This document shows, piece after piece, positions 45,699-55,557 of a DNA stretch of 64,000 bases. The stretch is from JBMOOG01 sp049324535 (GTDB lineage: Bacteria > Pseudomonadota > Alphaproteobacteria > Rhodobacterales > Rhodobacteraceae): NCBI GenBank assembly GCA_049324535.1, contig JBMOOG010000015.1:1-64000 (forward strand). Direction: 5' to 3'. The first letter of the stretch is position 1. Each line of letters starts with the position of its first letter. The translations under genes were made by a program, and so were the position numbers. Below the pieces are notes generated by a model. That model saw only the letters and a program-made list of their open reading frames with translations. It was not told the origin of the DNA and did no database searches.

Positions 45699-45802
45699 AT
45701 GCCGCACCCCCGGCTGCCGGTTGCGGGGCTCTCTCAAAACCTTGATTGGCCGCCGCGCTCGAGATTGATTAGGAAACAGGCAGTCAAGGGGATCGGATCG
45801 CG

Positions 45803-46507
45803 ATGCGTCGTCTGTTGTGCGTGGCCCTGGGGATGACCCTTGCCACGGCGGGAATCAGCACTGCCAATGCCGAGGAGTCGCCGGTGGTGGTCGAGCTCTA
45901 CACCTCGCAGGGCTGCTCGTCCTGTCCGGCGGCGGACGCGATCCTGTCGTCGCTGGCCGACCGCGAGGATGTGATCGCGCTGGCGCTGCACGTCGATTAC
46001 TGGGACTACATCGGCTGGCCCGACACCTTCGCCAAGCCCGGCTTCACCAAGAGGCAGAAGGCCTATGCCCGGGCGGCGGGGGCGCACACGATCTACACGC
46101 CGCAGATGATCGTGCAGGGCCGCGAACAGCTGATCGGCGCCCGCCCCGGCGAGCTTGTCGAAAGCATCGCGCGCGAGATGCAGGGCGTTCCGCCGGTGGC
46201 GATCGAGGCCGAGCGCGAGGGCGACAGCCTGCGCATCCGTGCCGTTGCCCAGTCGCCCCTGCCCGAAGGGGCGGTGGTGCAGCTGGTGCGCTACCGGCCA
46301 AGCGAGACCGTGCTGATCGAGCGCGGCGAGAACGCCGGGCGGTCCATCGACTACCGCAACATCGTGACCGACTGGACGCTGCTGGGCGACTGGGACGGGA
46401 CCGGCCCGCTGGATCTGTCGGTGCCGGTCACCGGGACCGAACCCTCGGTGGTCATCCTTCAGGAACCCGGCCCCGGCGCGATCCTCGCCGCGCGCCGCAT
46501 CCCCTGA
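45803..46507 (+). CDS. DUF1223 thioredoxin-like periplasmic protein
   Basis: This 234-residue protein starts with a Sec signal peptide (MRRLLCVALGMTLATAGISTANA) and has a thioredoxin-like domain with VELYTSQGCSSCPAAD (CxxC) and LHVDYWDYIGWPD, which define DUF1223. It is probably exported and redox active; no function is established. An upstream non-coding palindrome lies between it and acnA. Confidence 0.85.
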   Translation: MRRLLCVALGMTLATAGISTANAEESPVVVELYTSQGCSSCPAADAILSSLADREDVIALALHVDYWDYIGWPDTFAKPGFTKRQKAYARAAGAHTIYTPQMIVQGREQLIGARPGELVESIAREMQGVPPVAIEAEREGDSLRIRAVAQSPLPEGAVVQLVRYRPSETVLIERGENAGRSIDYRNIVTDWTLLGDWDGTGPLDLSVPVTGTEPSVVILQEPGPGAILAARRIP

Positions 46508-46532
46508 GCCGGGCTCTCCCGGCGACGCCCGC

Positions 46533-47423
46533 CTAGCGGCGCTTCCAGCGGCGATGGATCCAGAGCCACTGGTCCATGTGGTCGCGCACCAGCGCCTCGA
46601 GGCTGTCGTTCAGCGCCTGGGTCATGGCGCGCGGCTCGCCGGGCGGGATCGGGGCCTCGACCCGCAGTTCGAAATCCAGCCCATCGGGCTGGCGGATCGC
46701 GTAGATCGGGATCAGCTCGGCGCCATACTTGAGCGCGAGGTCCGCGGCCGAGGTCGCGGTCATGGCCGGAACCCCGAAGAAGCTGAGCACCTCGCCGCGG
46801 CCCATGTGCTGGTCCATGACGATCCCGAGCATCCCGCCCGCGCGCAGGTGGCGCACCATCTCGGACAGGCCCTTCTTACCGCGCGGGAACAGGGGCTTGC
46901 CGATGGTCTCGATGGCCCGGACGTAATGGGCGTTGAAGGCGGGGTTCTTCATCGGCCGGTAGAGCCCGCCCAGGGGATAGCCGCGCGCGATCAGCGCGGC
47001 GCGGGCGGCGTCGTAATTGCCGAAATGGCCGGTGACCAGGATGACCGGGCGTCCCGCGGCACGGGCCGCCTCAAGCGCGGCGGCCCCCGGACCGGTCAGC
47101 GGCACGTCCCGCACCCGGTCGATGAAGGCGCGCCCCGAGTAGATCTCGGCGATGGTGCGGCCGAGGTTGTCGGGAACGCTGCGCGTCAGACGGCGGACAT
47201 CGGATTCGGGCAGGTCCGGCATCGCCAGCGCGAGGTTGTCGCGGATGCGGCGGCGGAACCCGGCAACCGGGGCCAGAACGTGCGCGACCAGCCAGCCGGC
47301 CAGCGGAACCCGCCAGCGGTAGGGCAGGACCAGCGCCGCGCCGATCATGGCGCGGAACGCAAGGTCGGTGATCCGATCCGCAAGCGTCGCGCGCCGTGGT
47401 TTCTTCTTGCCTCGTCTGGCCAT
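46533..47423 (-). CDS. LpxL/HtrB-type lipid A acyltransferase family protein
   Basis: This 296-residue membrane-associated acyltransferase has an N-terminal hydrophobic segment and the HxxxxD catalytic motif in ILVTGHFGNYDAARAAL. Conserved motifs VYRPMKNP-like LYRPMKNPAFN and GMLGIVMDQHMGRGE follow. The family adds secondary acyl chains to lipid A, but some members make lysophospholipids. It lies downstream of fliG on the same strand, separated by a GC hairpin. Confidence 0.85.
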   Translation of the reverse strand: MARRGKKKPRRATLADRITDLAFRAMIGAALVLPYRWRVPLAGWLVAHVLAPVAGFRRRIRDNLALAMPDLPESDVRRLTRSVPDNLGRTIAEIYSGRAFIDRVRDVPLTGPGAAALEAARAAGRPVILVTGHFGNYDAARAALIARGYPLGGLYRPMKNPAFNAHYVRAIETIGKPLFPRGKKGLSEMVRHLRAGGMLGIVMDQHMGRGEVLSFFGVPAMTATSAADLALKYGAELIPIYAIRQPDGLDFELRVEAPIPPGEPRAMTQALNDSLEALVRDHMDQWLWIHRRWKRR

Positions 47424-47460
47424 GCCGTTCCGGGTCCGGTGTCGCGCCAGACATAGAGAC

Positions 47461-47499
47461 GGCGGCCGCGCCCGGCAAGCCGGGCCCGAACCGGCCGCC
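47461..47499 (-). terminator. GC-rich inverted repeat between fliG and the acyltransferase gene
   Basis: Arms GGCGGCCG (47461-47468) and CGGCCGCC (47492-47499) enclose a second small hairpin CCCGGC/GCCGGG. There is no T-run, so termination of fliG transcription here is uncertain. Confidence 0.4.
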
Positions 47500-47534
47500 G
47501 CGCGCGACCGGGCCGGCCGGGCAGGGCCGTCGGG

Positions 47535-48569
47535 TCAGGCCGCGTCCTCGGCGGTCTCGGGCTGGACGAGCGTGATCTCCTTCGCCTCGGCCAGGGCGAG
47601 GATCGCCGACACCAGTTCGGCCTGGGCCGCCTCGGCATCGCGTGGCCGCGGCTGGCCGCGTTCGGCCATTTCCTCGCGCAGCGCGGCCGCCATGCGCTGC
47701 GACAGGTTGGCCAGCAGGAACTCGGCCGCCGCGGCGTCGGGTCCGGACGCCCCCGCCAGCGCGGTCACCAGACGCGCCTGGTCGATGCCGCGGATCGCCT
47801 TGGCCACGTCGCGGCCGGCGAGGCGGGCGGGAATGTCGGCGAAGGTGAAGATCGCGCGGCGCACCTGGCGGGCGAATTCCGCATCGTCGGTCTCGATCCC
47901 GGCGAGGATCTCGTCGCGGATGGCGGCGGTCGTGGCGTTCAGGATGGCGCCGACCCGTTCCTCGGGAGGGGTCGCAAAGGCCTTCTCGGGCACGAGGTCG
48001 AGCTGGTCGAGCAGGGTCTGCCCGATCGTCTGCACCAGCGCGGGCGCCGCCGCGGTGGTCTGGGCCATGGTGGTCGCGATGCGCCGCGCCCGTTCGCCGG
48101 GCAGGGACGAGAGCAGGCCCGCCGCCTTGGCCACCGGCAGCTTCGACAGGATGATCGCCCCCACCTCAAGGCTTTCCGCGGCGATGACCGGCCGCAGGCG
48201 GTCATCGGGGATCGCGGCCAGCCGCGGCCAGGGATCGGCCTGTTCGCCCGCGCGCCGGCGCAGCACGCCGCGCGCGCCCGGCGTGATGCGGCCTTCAAGC
48301 AGGGACAGCGTGTCGTCGATGCCGGCGGGAAAGGTCACGCCGACCGAATCGAGCAGCGCGCTGAATTCGGCAATCACGCTGCGCAGCGTCTCGCGATCGA
48401 CAAGGCGCATCGAGGCGATCTGCTCGGCCAGCGCGGCCTGCAGATCGTCCGGCAGGGATGCGATCGGCAGGTCCGCCCCCTGGGCCATCAGCACCCGCAC
48501 CAGAATGGCGGCTTTCTGGCGGCCGGTCAGCCGCAGCGGCGGTGAGGCGTGCGCAGGCGCGACCGTCAT
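47535..48569 (-). CDS. fliG: Flagellar motor switch protein FliG
   Basis: This 344-residue protein shows FliG layout: N-terminal RQKAAILVRVLMAQG, a middle domain with ILSKLPVAKAAGLLSSLPGERA (the repeated EExxxILSxLP-like helix) and the C-terminal torque domain (KAIRGIDQARLVTALAGASG...LANLSQRMAAALREEMAERG). It transmits torque and sets rotation sense in the motor. No other flagellar gene is in the window, so it is an isolated copy. Divergence from typical FliG in the middle region leaves some doubt about whether it works in the main motor. Confidence 0.8.
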   Translation of the reverse strand: MTVAPAHASPPLRLTGRQKAAILVRVLMAQGADLPIASLPDDLQAALAEQIASMRLVDRETLRSVIAEFSALLDSVGVTFPAGIDDTLSLLEGRITPGARGVLRRRAGEQADPWPRLAAIPDDRLRPVIAAESLEVGAIILSKLPVAKAAGLLSSLPGERARRIATTMAQTTAAAPALVQTIGQTLLDQLDLVPEKAFATPPEERVGAILNATTAAIRDEILAGIETDDAEFARQVRRAIFTFADIPARLAGRDVAKAIRGIDQARLVTALAGASGPDAAAAEFLLANLSQRMAAALREEMAERGQPRPRDAEAAQAELVSAILALAEAKEITLVQPETAEDAA

Positions 48570-48641
48570 GTCCCGACTCCTGTCCCGGAGGATACGGAGC
48601 CGAGGCTAGGCCTACGGCCTTAAGTGCGGGTTACGGCCGGC

Positions 48642-48797
48642 TCAGCCGGTCACGACCACGCAGCGTTTGGCGTCCTTGTCCCAGGTCTGGCCGTCGGCGC
48701 AGGTGAACTTGACGTGATCCCGGTCACACATCGCCAGCGCGGCGCTGGCGGGGGCGAGGACGGCGGCAGCGGTGAAGGCGGCGATAAGAATCTTCAT
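48642..48797 (-). CDS. Small secreted Cys-rich protein
   Basis: This 51-residue protein has a signal peptide (MKILIAAFTAAAVLAPASAALA) and a mature part of about 29 residues with three Cys (MCDRDHVKFTCADGQTWDKDAKRCVVVTG). The Cys spacing and aromatic Trp resemble small chitin-binding-like modules found in short rhodobacterial periplasmic proteins. GGGAG precedes ATG 48797. No function is known to me. Confidence 0.72.
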   Translation of the reverse strand: MKILIAAFTAAAVLAPASAALAMCDRDHVKFTCADGQTWDKDAKRCVVVTG

Positions 48798-48945
48798 CTC
48801 AAGGCTCCCTTGCGAGGTGTCGCTGGGGAAAGAGTGCCAGCACGGCCGCCGGCCGGGCAAGCGCGCCGTCCGGCCGGGGCGCCGTTTCACGCGAACGTGA
48901 GACGCCGGGCGCGCGCAGCGGCCCCTTGCGGCGCGGCGGCCGGAC

Positions 48946-50250
<1,305 letters not shown>

Positions 50251-50324
50251 CGGGCGGCCCTCCGTGCGGCTGTCGCCCGTGGCCTTAGACGTCGCTGGGC
50301 GGCCACGCAAGACCGCTCGGTGTC

Positions 50325-51188
50325 TCAGAGACCGTGCGACCGGTCGTAGGCGCTGGGCGCGGGCGGCTGCCAGCCCGCGGGCGGCGCGGCGGGTGCGAAG
50401 ATCTCGACCAGAAGCGGATGGCAGACGGCCGCGTCCGACGAATGTTCGGCGCCGCAATCGCCGCCGGGGCAGGCCGAAAGCGCGCCCAGAAGGTCGATCT
50501 CGGCGAAGAACTCGAGATAATCGCCTGGCCGCACCGGCGAGGCCTTCATGAAATACTGGCCGGTGTCGCGGGTGAAACCCGTGCACATGAAGACGTTGAG
50601 CACGTCGTGGACCAGCGGCTCGGCTTCCCACAGGCCCAGTCCCCGCTCGGCCGCCAGTGCCCGCGTCAGGTTCGAATGGCAGCAGTGGTGATAGGGCCCG
50701 CCGTCGCCGAGCAGGCAATGGGTGTAGGGATCGCAGCGCGTGCCGATGACATCGTGGACCGACCCGCCGAAGGCGTCGAAGCCGTACCAGTCGAGCGTGT
50801 CCTCGGTGATCGTGGCCAACGGCCGCAGCGTCGGGAAGTTCGACCAGAGCCGGTCGCCGGTCGAAAGATGGGTGCCGTGCAGGGCGCGGGTCTTGCCCGA
50901 GTAGAAGCGCTCGGACAGATCGCCCGCGTTCCACAGGTTTAGGTCGCCGACCTGCGGACCGCCGATCGACCGGATGCGGAAGAAGTGCCCGGCCGGAACC
51001 GCGAAGCAGCGCGCCTCGCGCGGAGGCACCAAGACCTCGGCGGTGCGGACCCAACCGGGGCGGGCGGCGCGATAGGCGGCGAGGTCCGGGCGCGGGAGGC
51101 CCTCGACCGGGTAGCAGATCACCGGGGCCACGGCGCGGCGGGCGGCCGCGTCCGGGGGCGGGGCGTGTTCGGGGTGGTCGGGCTTCAT
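50325..51188 (-). CDS. DUF1989 protein (urea carboxylase-associated family)
   Basis: This 287-residue protein belongs to DUF1989, found next to urea carboxylase genes and elsewhere. It has a beta-rich core and a conserved Cys/His cluster (GTRCDPYTHCLLGDGGPYHHCCHSN, then CPGGDCGAEHSSDAAVCHP) suited to metal binding. It lies 16 bp downstream of the DMSP lyase on the same strand, so the two are probably cotranscribed. Known relatives act in amidase/urea contexts, but its role beside dddP is unknown. Confidence 0.75.
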   Translation of the reverse strand: MKPDHPEHAPPPDAAARRAVAPVICYPVEGLPRPDLAAYRAARPGWVRTAEVLVPPREARCFAVPAGHFFRIRSIGGPQVGDLNLWNAGDLSERFYSGKTRALHGTHLSTGDRLWSNFPTLRPLATITEDTLDWYGFDAFGGSVHDVIGTRCDPYTHCLLGDGGPYHHCCHSNLTRALAAERGLGLWEAEPLVHDVLNVFMCTGFTRDTGQYFMKASPVRPGDYLEFFAEIDLLGALSACPGGDCGAEHSSDAAVCHPLLVEIFAPAAPPAGWQPPAPSAYDRSHGL

Positions 51189-51204
51189 CGCGGGGTTTCC
51201 GGGG

Positions 51205-52539
51205 TCAGGCGGCCAGTCGGGGATCGAAGGGGTAGGTTGTCAGGTTCTCGTGCCCGGTTTCGGTGATCAGCACCTGGTCCTCGAGCTTGATCGAGAAACC
51301 GCCGCCCTCGGGGCTGACCAGCGCCTCGACGCAGAGCACCATGCCCGGCTCCAGCGCCACGTCGAAGGCGCCCTCGACCCAGGCGTCGGGGTAGGGAACC
51401 AGGGGCCATTCGTCGCAGAGCCCGACGCCGTGCATCTTGCAGGAATACTTCTGCCGCGCGTATGGCGCATCCAGCCGGTGGCCGCCGAAGGTCAGCTCGC
51501 GGATCGTCACCCCGGGCCGCAGCATCGCCATGTTCGCGCGCAGGTGGTCGCGTGCGTGCCCAAAGGCCGCGATCATCGCGTTCGTCGGACGCCCGTCGCC
51601 CACCCACCAGGTGCGCGAGATGTCGATGCAGATCCCGTAGCAGCCGATCAGGTCGGTGTCGAAGGCGACGATCTCGTCGGTGCCGATGATCCGCGGCCCG
51701 CATTCCTGGAACCACGGGTTGGTGCGCGGCCCCGAGGCCAGAAGCCGGGTCTCGATCCATTCGCCGCCGCGGCGGATGTTGCCGGCGTGCAGCTCGGCCC
51801 AGACCGCATCCTCGCTGACGCCACCCTTCGGGATTTCGGCGCGCGCAAAGGCCTCCATGCCGGCAATCGCCGCCTCGCAGGCGTGATGGGCGCAGCGCAT
51901 CGCGGCGATCTCGTCCGGCCCCTTGATGGCGCGGGCGCGCTCGGTCAGCACCTCGCCCTCGAGCACCTCGAACCCGGCGCGCTCGAGCGCCCGCAGCCCG
52001 TGCACCATGATCTTGTCCACCGCGAGGCGCCGGCTGGCCCCGGCATGGGCGTGCATGACCTCGTCCACCTGGCCCGCGAAGGACGCCGCATCGGCGGCGG
52101 TCGCCTCGCCGCAGACGTTGTAGAAGAAGGACGCACCCGACCGCACCTCGGCCACCAGCGGGTTGAAGGCCGACAGGAACGGCGCCTGCCTGTAGTCCCA
52201 GAGCACCATGTACCCGTCGGCGCAGAGGAGGACCGCGCGGAACGGGTTGTGGCTGTTCCAGAGCTGCATGTTGGTGCTGTCGGTCGCGTAGCGGATGTTC
52301 AGCGGATCGAACATCAGAAGCCCGCCGATGTCGCGCGCGACCAGCCCGGCCACCAGCCGGCGCCAGCGGAAACCGCGCATCCGTTCCAGATCGGGCAGGG
52401 CCAGCCCCGCCGCCTCCCATTCGCGGAACGCCAGCTGTGTCGGCCCGATCGCGACGCGGTCGTTGTCGTTGGGGCTGCCGTCGCCCAGCCGGTCGGCCCG
52501 GCCGGGGTCGATCTTCCTGCGTTCGCGGTAGGGGTCCAT
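51205..52539 (-). CDS. dddP: DMSP lyase DddP (M24 metallopeptidase fold)
   Basis: This 444-residue protein is a close match in sequence pattern to roseobacter DddP, which cleaves dimethylsulfoniopropionate to acrylate and dimethyl sulfide. Metal-ligand equivalents are D294, D296 and D306 (DTDLIGCYGICIDISR), H370, E405 (VEALV) and E420 (LEDQV). The catalytic Asp equivalent is D376 in HGVGLCDEWP and Y365 sits before it. In R. lacuscaerulensis DddP the same residues are D295, D297, D307, H371, E406, E421 and D377; all are conserved, offset by one. The N-terminal DPLNIRYATDSTNMQLWN is also DddP-like. GGGAGG precedes ATG 52539. An ordinary M24 peptidase is unlikely. Confidence 0.93.
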   Translation of the reverse strand: MDPYRERRKIDPGRADRLGDGSPNDNDRVAIGPTQLAFREWEAAGLALPDLERMRGFRWRRLVAGLVARDIGGLLMFDPLNIRYATDSTNMQLWNSHNPFRAVLLCADGYMVLWDYRQAPFLSAFNPLVAEVRSGASFFYNVCGEATAADAASFAGQVDEVMHAHAGASRRLAVDKIMVHGLRALERAGFEVLEGEVLTERARAIKGPDEIAAMRCAHHACEAAIAGMEAFARAEIPKGGVSEDAVWAELHAGNIRRGGEWIETRLLASGPRTNPWFQECGPRIIGTDEIVAFDTDLIGCYGICIDISRTWWVGDGRPTNAMIAAFGHARDHLRANMAMLRPGVTIRELTFGGHRLDAPYARQKYSCKMHGVGLCDEWPLVPYPDAWVEGAFDVALEPGMVLCVEALVSPEGGGFSIKLEDQVLITETGHENLTTYPFDPRLAA

Positions 52540-52662
52540 CGGCGCCTCCCGGCCTTTGCCCGCAGCTTCGCCCCCGCCCGGGCCGCCGGGCTTGCCCGAA
52601 ACCGACGCCGGGGGGGCCGATTCCCGCTATCCTCCGGCAAAACCGGGGCCTATCACCCGGAC

Positions 52663-53460
52663 ATGGACACCGTCGTGCTGCATCCCCGCCTGCCCTTCGC
52701 CCCCTGGGCCGACCCGCGCACCCGGCGCCTGCCGGGAATCCTCCCGCTCGACCCGGCCGACTGGCTGGTGGTGGACGAGGTCTACGCCGAGCAGATGCGG
52801 CTGCGCGACCGGCTGATCGCCGAACGCGAGCCCGAGGTGCACGCGCTCCTGCCCCGCGGCGAGGCGGCGGCGGCCGAGCTCTACGCGGCGGTGCTGGCGC
52901 GGCTTCCCGATCTCGGCTTCACGATCGAGGCCGGGCAGGCGACCCGCCCGGACGGGGTGACGGTGCCGCTCGATCCGGCGCGGCCGCTGCGCACGCTCGG
53001 CCGGCTCTGCCAGGAGGATTTCTGCCTCATGGACCAGGGCGCGGGCGAGGACGAGCCGGTGCTGACCGGCGCGATCCTCTGTTTCCCCTCGGGCTGGCGG
53101 CTTTCCGAGAAGATCGGCCGGGCGATGGTGCGCATCCACCGCCCGGTCGCGAAATACGACGCGGATGTCGCGCGCCGGGTGCAGCGGCTCTTCGACGCGA
53201 TCCGCCCCGAGCAGCCGCTCTGGCGCGCCAACGCCCATTTCGCGCGCGCTCCCTTGTTCAATCCGCTCTCCGAGGCGCAGGGCAAGGATCTGGCCGAATC
53301 CGAGATGCCCTGGATCCGGTCCGAGCGCCAGTGCCTGCTGCGCCTGCCGCAGACCCGGGCGGTGGTGTTCTCGATCCACACCTACCTCGTGCCGCTCGCG
53401 GCGCTCAGCCCCGAACAGGCCGCCGCGCTGGCCGAACACACCCCGCATCGCGCCCCCTGA
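52663..53460 (+). CDS. DUF3445 protein (haem-dependent oxidative N-demethylase-like)
   Basis: This 265-residue protein matches DUF3445, the family of the alpha subunit of haem-dependent dimethylamine oxidative N-demethylase. Motifs such as LCQEDFCLM, GAILCFPSGWRLSEKIGR and WRANAHFARAPLFNP are typical; SERQCLLRLP and VVFSIHTYL follow. It is divergent from dddP with 123 bp between the starts. Methylated amines and DMSP are both marine osmolyte products, so the arrangement suggests use of methylated compounds, though the substrate is unverified. A repeat element follows the stop. Confidence 0.75.
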   Translation: MDTVVLHPRLPFAPWADPRTRRLPGILPLDPADWLVVDEVYAEQMRLRDRLIAEREPEVHALLPRGEAAAAELYAAVLARLPDLGFTIEAGQATRPDGVTVPLDPARPLRTLGRLCQEDFCLMDQGAGEDEPVLTGAILCFPSGWRLSEKIGRAMVRIHRPVAKYDADVARRVQRLFDAIRPEQPLWRANAHFARAPLFNPLSEAQGKDLAESEMPWIRSERQCLLRLPQTRAVVFSIHTYLVPLAALSPEQAAALAEHTPHRAP

Positions 53461-53461
53461 T

Positions 53462-53520
53462 CTTCTTCTTCGCCCCAATACCCTCGGGGGGTGCGGGGGG
53501 GCAGACAGCCCCCCGACGGA
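53462..53520. repeat. Palindromic repeat element (copy D)
   Basis: The core CTTCTTCTTCGCCCCAATAC starts at 53462 immediately after the DUF3445 stop and continues CCTCGGGGGG, then a GGGGGGGCAGACAGCCCCCC hairpin and further GC. It shares both core and hairpin with copy B (34007-34110). The repeat lies between the DUF3445 stop and the glnA terminator. Confidence 0.8.
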
Positions 53521-53533
53521 CGGCCAAAGCGAA

Positions 53534-53555
53534 AGGGGCGCCCGCGGGCGCCCCT
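53534..53555 (-). terminator. Terminator of glnA
   Basis: A 22-base perfect palindrome (AGGGGCGCCC / GGGCGCCCCT) is followed on the minus strand by TTCGCTTT. It lies about 27 bases after the glnA stop. Confidence 0.8.
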
Positions 53556-53581
53556 CTGCCGTGCCGGATTCCGGCCGCCGG

Positions 53582-54991
53582 TCAGCAGGAGTAGTACATC
53601 TGGTACTCGACCGGGTGCGGGGTGTGTTCGAAGGCGTAGACCTCTTCCCACTTGAGCGCCATGTAGCCCTCGAGCTGGTCCTTGGTGAACACGTCGCCCG
53701 CAAGCAGGAAATCGTGGTCCTTCTCCAGCTCCTCGAGCGCCTCGCGCAGCGACCCGCAGACCGTCGGGATCTGGGCCAGTTCCTCGGGCGGCAGGTCGTA
53801 GAGATCCTTGTCCGACGCCGGGCCCGGGTCGATCTTGTTCTTGATGCCGTCGAGGCCGGCCATCAGCAGGGCGGCGAAGGCCAGATAGGGGTTGGCCGAG
53901 GGGTCGGGGAAGCGGGCTTCGACGCGCTTGGCCTTCGGGCTCTCGGTCCACGGAATGCGGACGCAGCCCGACCGGTTGCGGGCGGAGTAGGCGCGCAGCA
54001 CCGGGGCCTCGAAGCCGGGGATCAGGCGCTTGTAGCTGTTGGTCGAGGGGTTGGTGATCGCGTTCAGCGCCTTGGCGTGCTTGAGGATGCCGCCGATGAA
54101 GTAGAGCGCCTCCTGGCTGAGGTCGGCATACTTGTCGCCGGCAAAGAGCGGCTTGCCGCCCTTCCAGATCGACATGTTCACGTGCATGCCCGACCCGTTG
54201 TCGCCCTTCATCGGCTTCGGCATGAAGGTCACGGTCTTGCCGTAGGCGTGGGCCACGTTGTGGATCACGTATTTGTATTTCTGGATGTTGTCGGCCTGCT
54301 CGACGAGCCCGCCGAAGATCAGTCCGAGTTCGTGCTGCGCGGTCGCCACCTCGTGGTGGTGCTTGTCGACGCGCATGCCCATGCGCTTCATGGTCGACAG
54401 CATCTCGGAGCGCAGGTCCTGCGAGGCGTCCACCGGATTCACCGGGAAATAGCCGTCCTTGTGCATGGCGCGGTGCGCCTGGTTGCCCATGTCGTATTCG
54501 GTGTCGGTGTTCCAGGCGGCGTCGATCGCGTCGATCTGGAAGGACACCTTCGAGGGCGTCACCGAATAGCGCACGTCGTCGAAGATGAAGAATTCGGCCT
54601 CGGGGCCGAAATAGGCCGCATCGCCGATGCCCGAGGACTTGAGATAGGCCTCGGCCTTTTCGGCGGTGCCGCGCGGATCGCGCGAATAGGGCTCGCCGGT
54701 GTCAGGCTCGACCACGTTGCAGTGCACGCAGAGGGTCTTCTCGGCGTAGAACGGGTCCAGATAGACCGAGCCGGCGTCCGGGATCAGCTTCATGTCGGAC
54801 TGGTCGATCGACTTCCAGCCGGCAATCGACGAGCCGTCGAACATGAAGCCTTCTTCGAAGAACTCCTCGTCCACGAGATCGGCGACCAGCGTCACGTGCT
54901 GGAGCTTGCCCTTGGGGTCGGTGAAGCGGATGTCGACGTATTCGACCTCGTTGTCCTTCATCAGCTTGAGAGCGTCCTTGACCTTGCTCAT
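53582..54991 (-). CDS. glnA: Glutamine synthetase type I
   Basis: This 469-residue enzyme assimilates ammonium into glutamine. Type I motifs are FFDGSSIAGW-like FMFDGSSIAGW, MPKPMKGDNGSGMHVNMSIW (ATP/glutamate site) and NRSGCVRIP. The DLYDLPPEE region at about residue 397 carries the Tyr that is adenylylated. I chose 54991 (MSKVKDALKLMKDN); the upstream ATG adds 16 residues in the gap. It follows glnB with a 54-bp gap. Confidence 0.96.
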   Translation of the reverse strand: MSKVKDALKLMKDNEVEYVDIRFTDPKGKLQHVTLVADLVDEEFFEEGFMFDGSSIAGWKSIDQSDMKLIPDAGSVYLDPFYAEKTLCVHCNVVEPDTGEPYSRDPRGTAEKAEAYLKSSGIGDAAYFGPEAEFFIFDDVRYSVTPSKVSFQIDAIDAAWNTDTEYDMGNQAHRAMHKDGYFPVNPVDASQDLRSEMLSTMKRMGMRVDKHHHEVATAQHELGLIFGGLVEQADNIQKYKYVIHNVAHAYGKTVTFMPKPMKGDNGSGMHVNMSIWKGGKPLFAGDKYADLSQEALYFIGGILKHAKALNAITNPSTNSYKRLIPGFEAPVLRAYSARNRSGCVRIPWTESPKAKRVEARFPDPSANPYLAFAALLMAGLDGIKNKIDPGPASDKDLYDLPPEELAQIPTVCGSLREALEELEKDHDFLLAGDVFTKDQLEGYMALKWEEVYAFEHTPHPVEYQMYYSC

Positions 54992-55045
54992 CCTTGCGGT
55001 CCTTTCGTTGGCGTAACCTGGGCCGGAGCGATCCGGCAAATGGGT

Positions 55046-55384
55046 TCAGACGGCGTCTTCGCCGGTCTCTCCGGTGCGGATGCGGATGACCTGCTCGACG
55101 GGGCTGACGAAGATCTTGCCGTCGCCGATCTTGTCGGTGCGGGCCGCGCCCACGATGGCGTCGATGGCGGTCTCGACCTGATCGTCGGGCAGAACCACGA
55201 CGATCATCACCTTGGGCAGGAAATCGACCACGTATTCGGCGCCGCGGTAGAGTTCGGTGTGGCCCTTCTGGCGGCCGAAACCCTTCACCTCGATGACCGA
55301 AAGCCCCTGGACACCCACGTCCTGAAGGGCCTCCTTCACCTCGTCGAGCTTGAAGGGCTTGATGATCGCCTCGATCTTCTTCAT
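55046..55384 (-). CDS. glnB: Nitrogen regulatory protein P-II
   Basis: This 112-residue trimeric signal protein has the T-loop Tyr in KGHTELYRGAEYVVDFLPK, the uridylylation site at residue 51, and the C-terminal GKIFVSPVEQVIRIRTGE. It tells GlnE, NtrB and others of 2-oxoglutarate and glutamine state. Position upstream of glnA is classical in alphaproteobacteria. Confidence 0.95.
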   Translation of the reverse strand: MKKIEAIIKPFKLDEVKEALQDVGVQGLSVIEVKGFGRQKGHTELYRGAEYVVDFLPKVMIVVVLPDDQVETAIDAIVGAARTDKIGDGKIFVSPVEQVIRIRTGETGEDAV

Positions 55385-55557
55385 CGGCCGTCGACTCCCC
55401 CGGTCACTGGTCTGCCTCGTCTCACCACTTCCGTGCGGGCGCGACAATGCACTAGTCTGCCAAGGGCCGGCGCCATCGGCGGGATCGCCGGCGACTGCCC
55501 AAAAAACGGGCAATCAGCCATGAAAAACGGCTGTCTTGAAACAGGACCGGCGAGAAA

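Noticed and set aside
48887..48900. Inverted repeat TCACG-CGAA-CGTGA near purB
   Set aside because: Arms are only 5 bp and it sits downstream of purB; chance is likely in DNA this rich in GC.
51205..52539. Xaa-Pro aminopeptidase
   Set aside because: The M24 fold is shared, but the sequence pattern and the Asp in HGVGLCDEWP match DddP, not peptidases.
55385..55557. Sigma-54 promoter before glnB
   Set aside because: A TTGGCAGACTAGTGCA stretch has GG and GC elements one base off the required spacing, so I do not call it.
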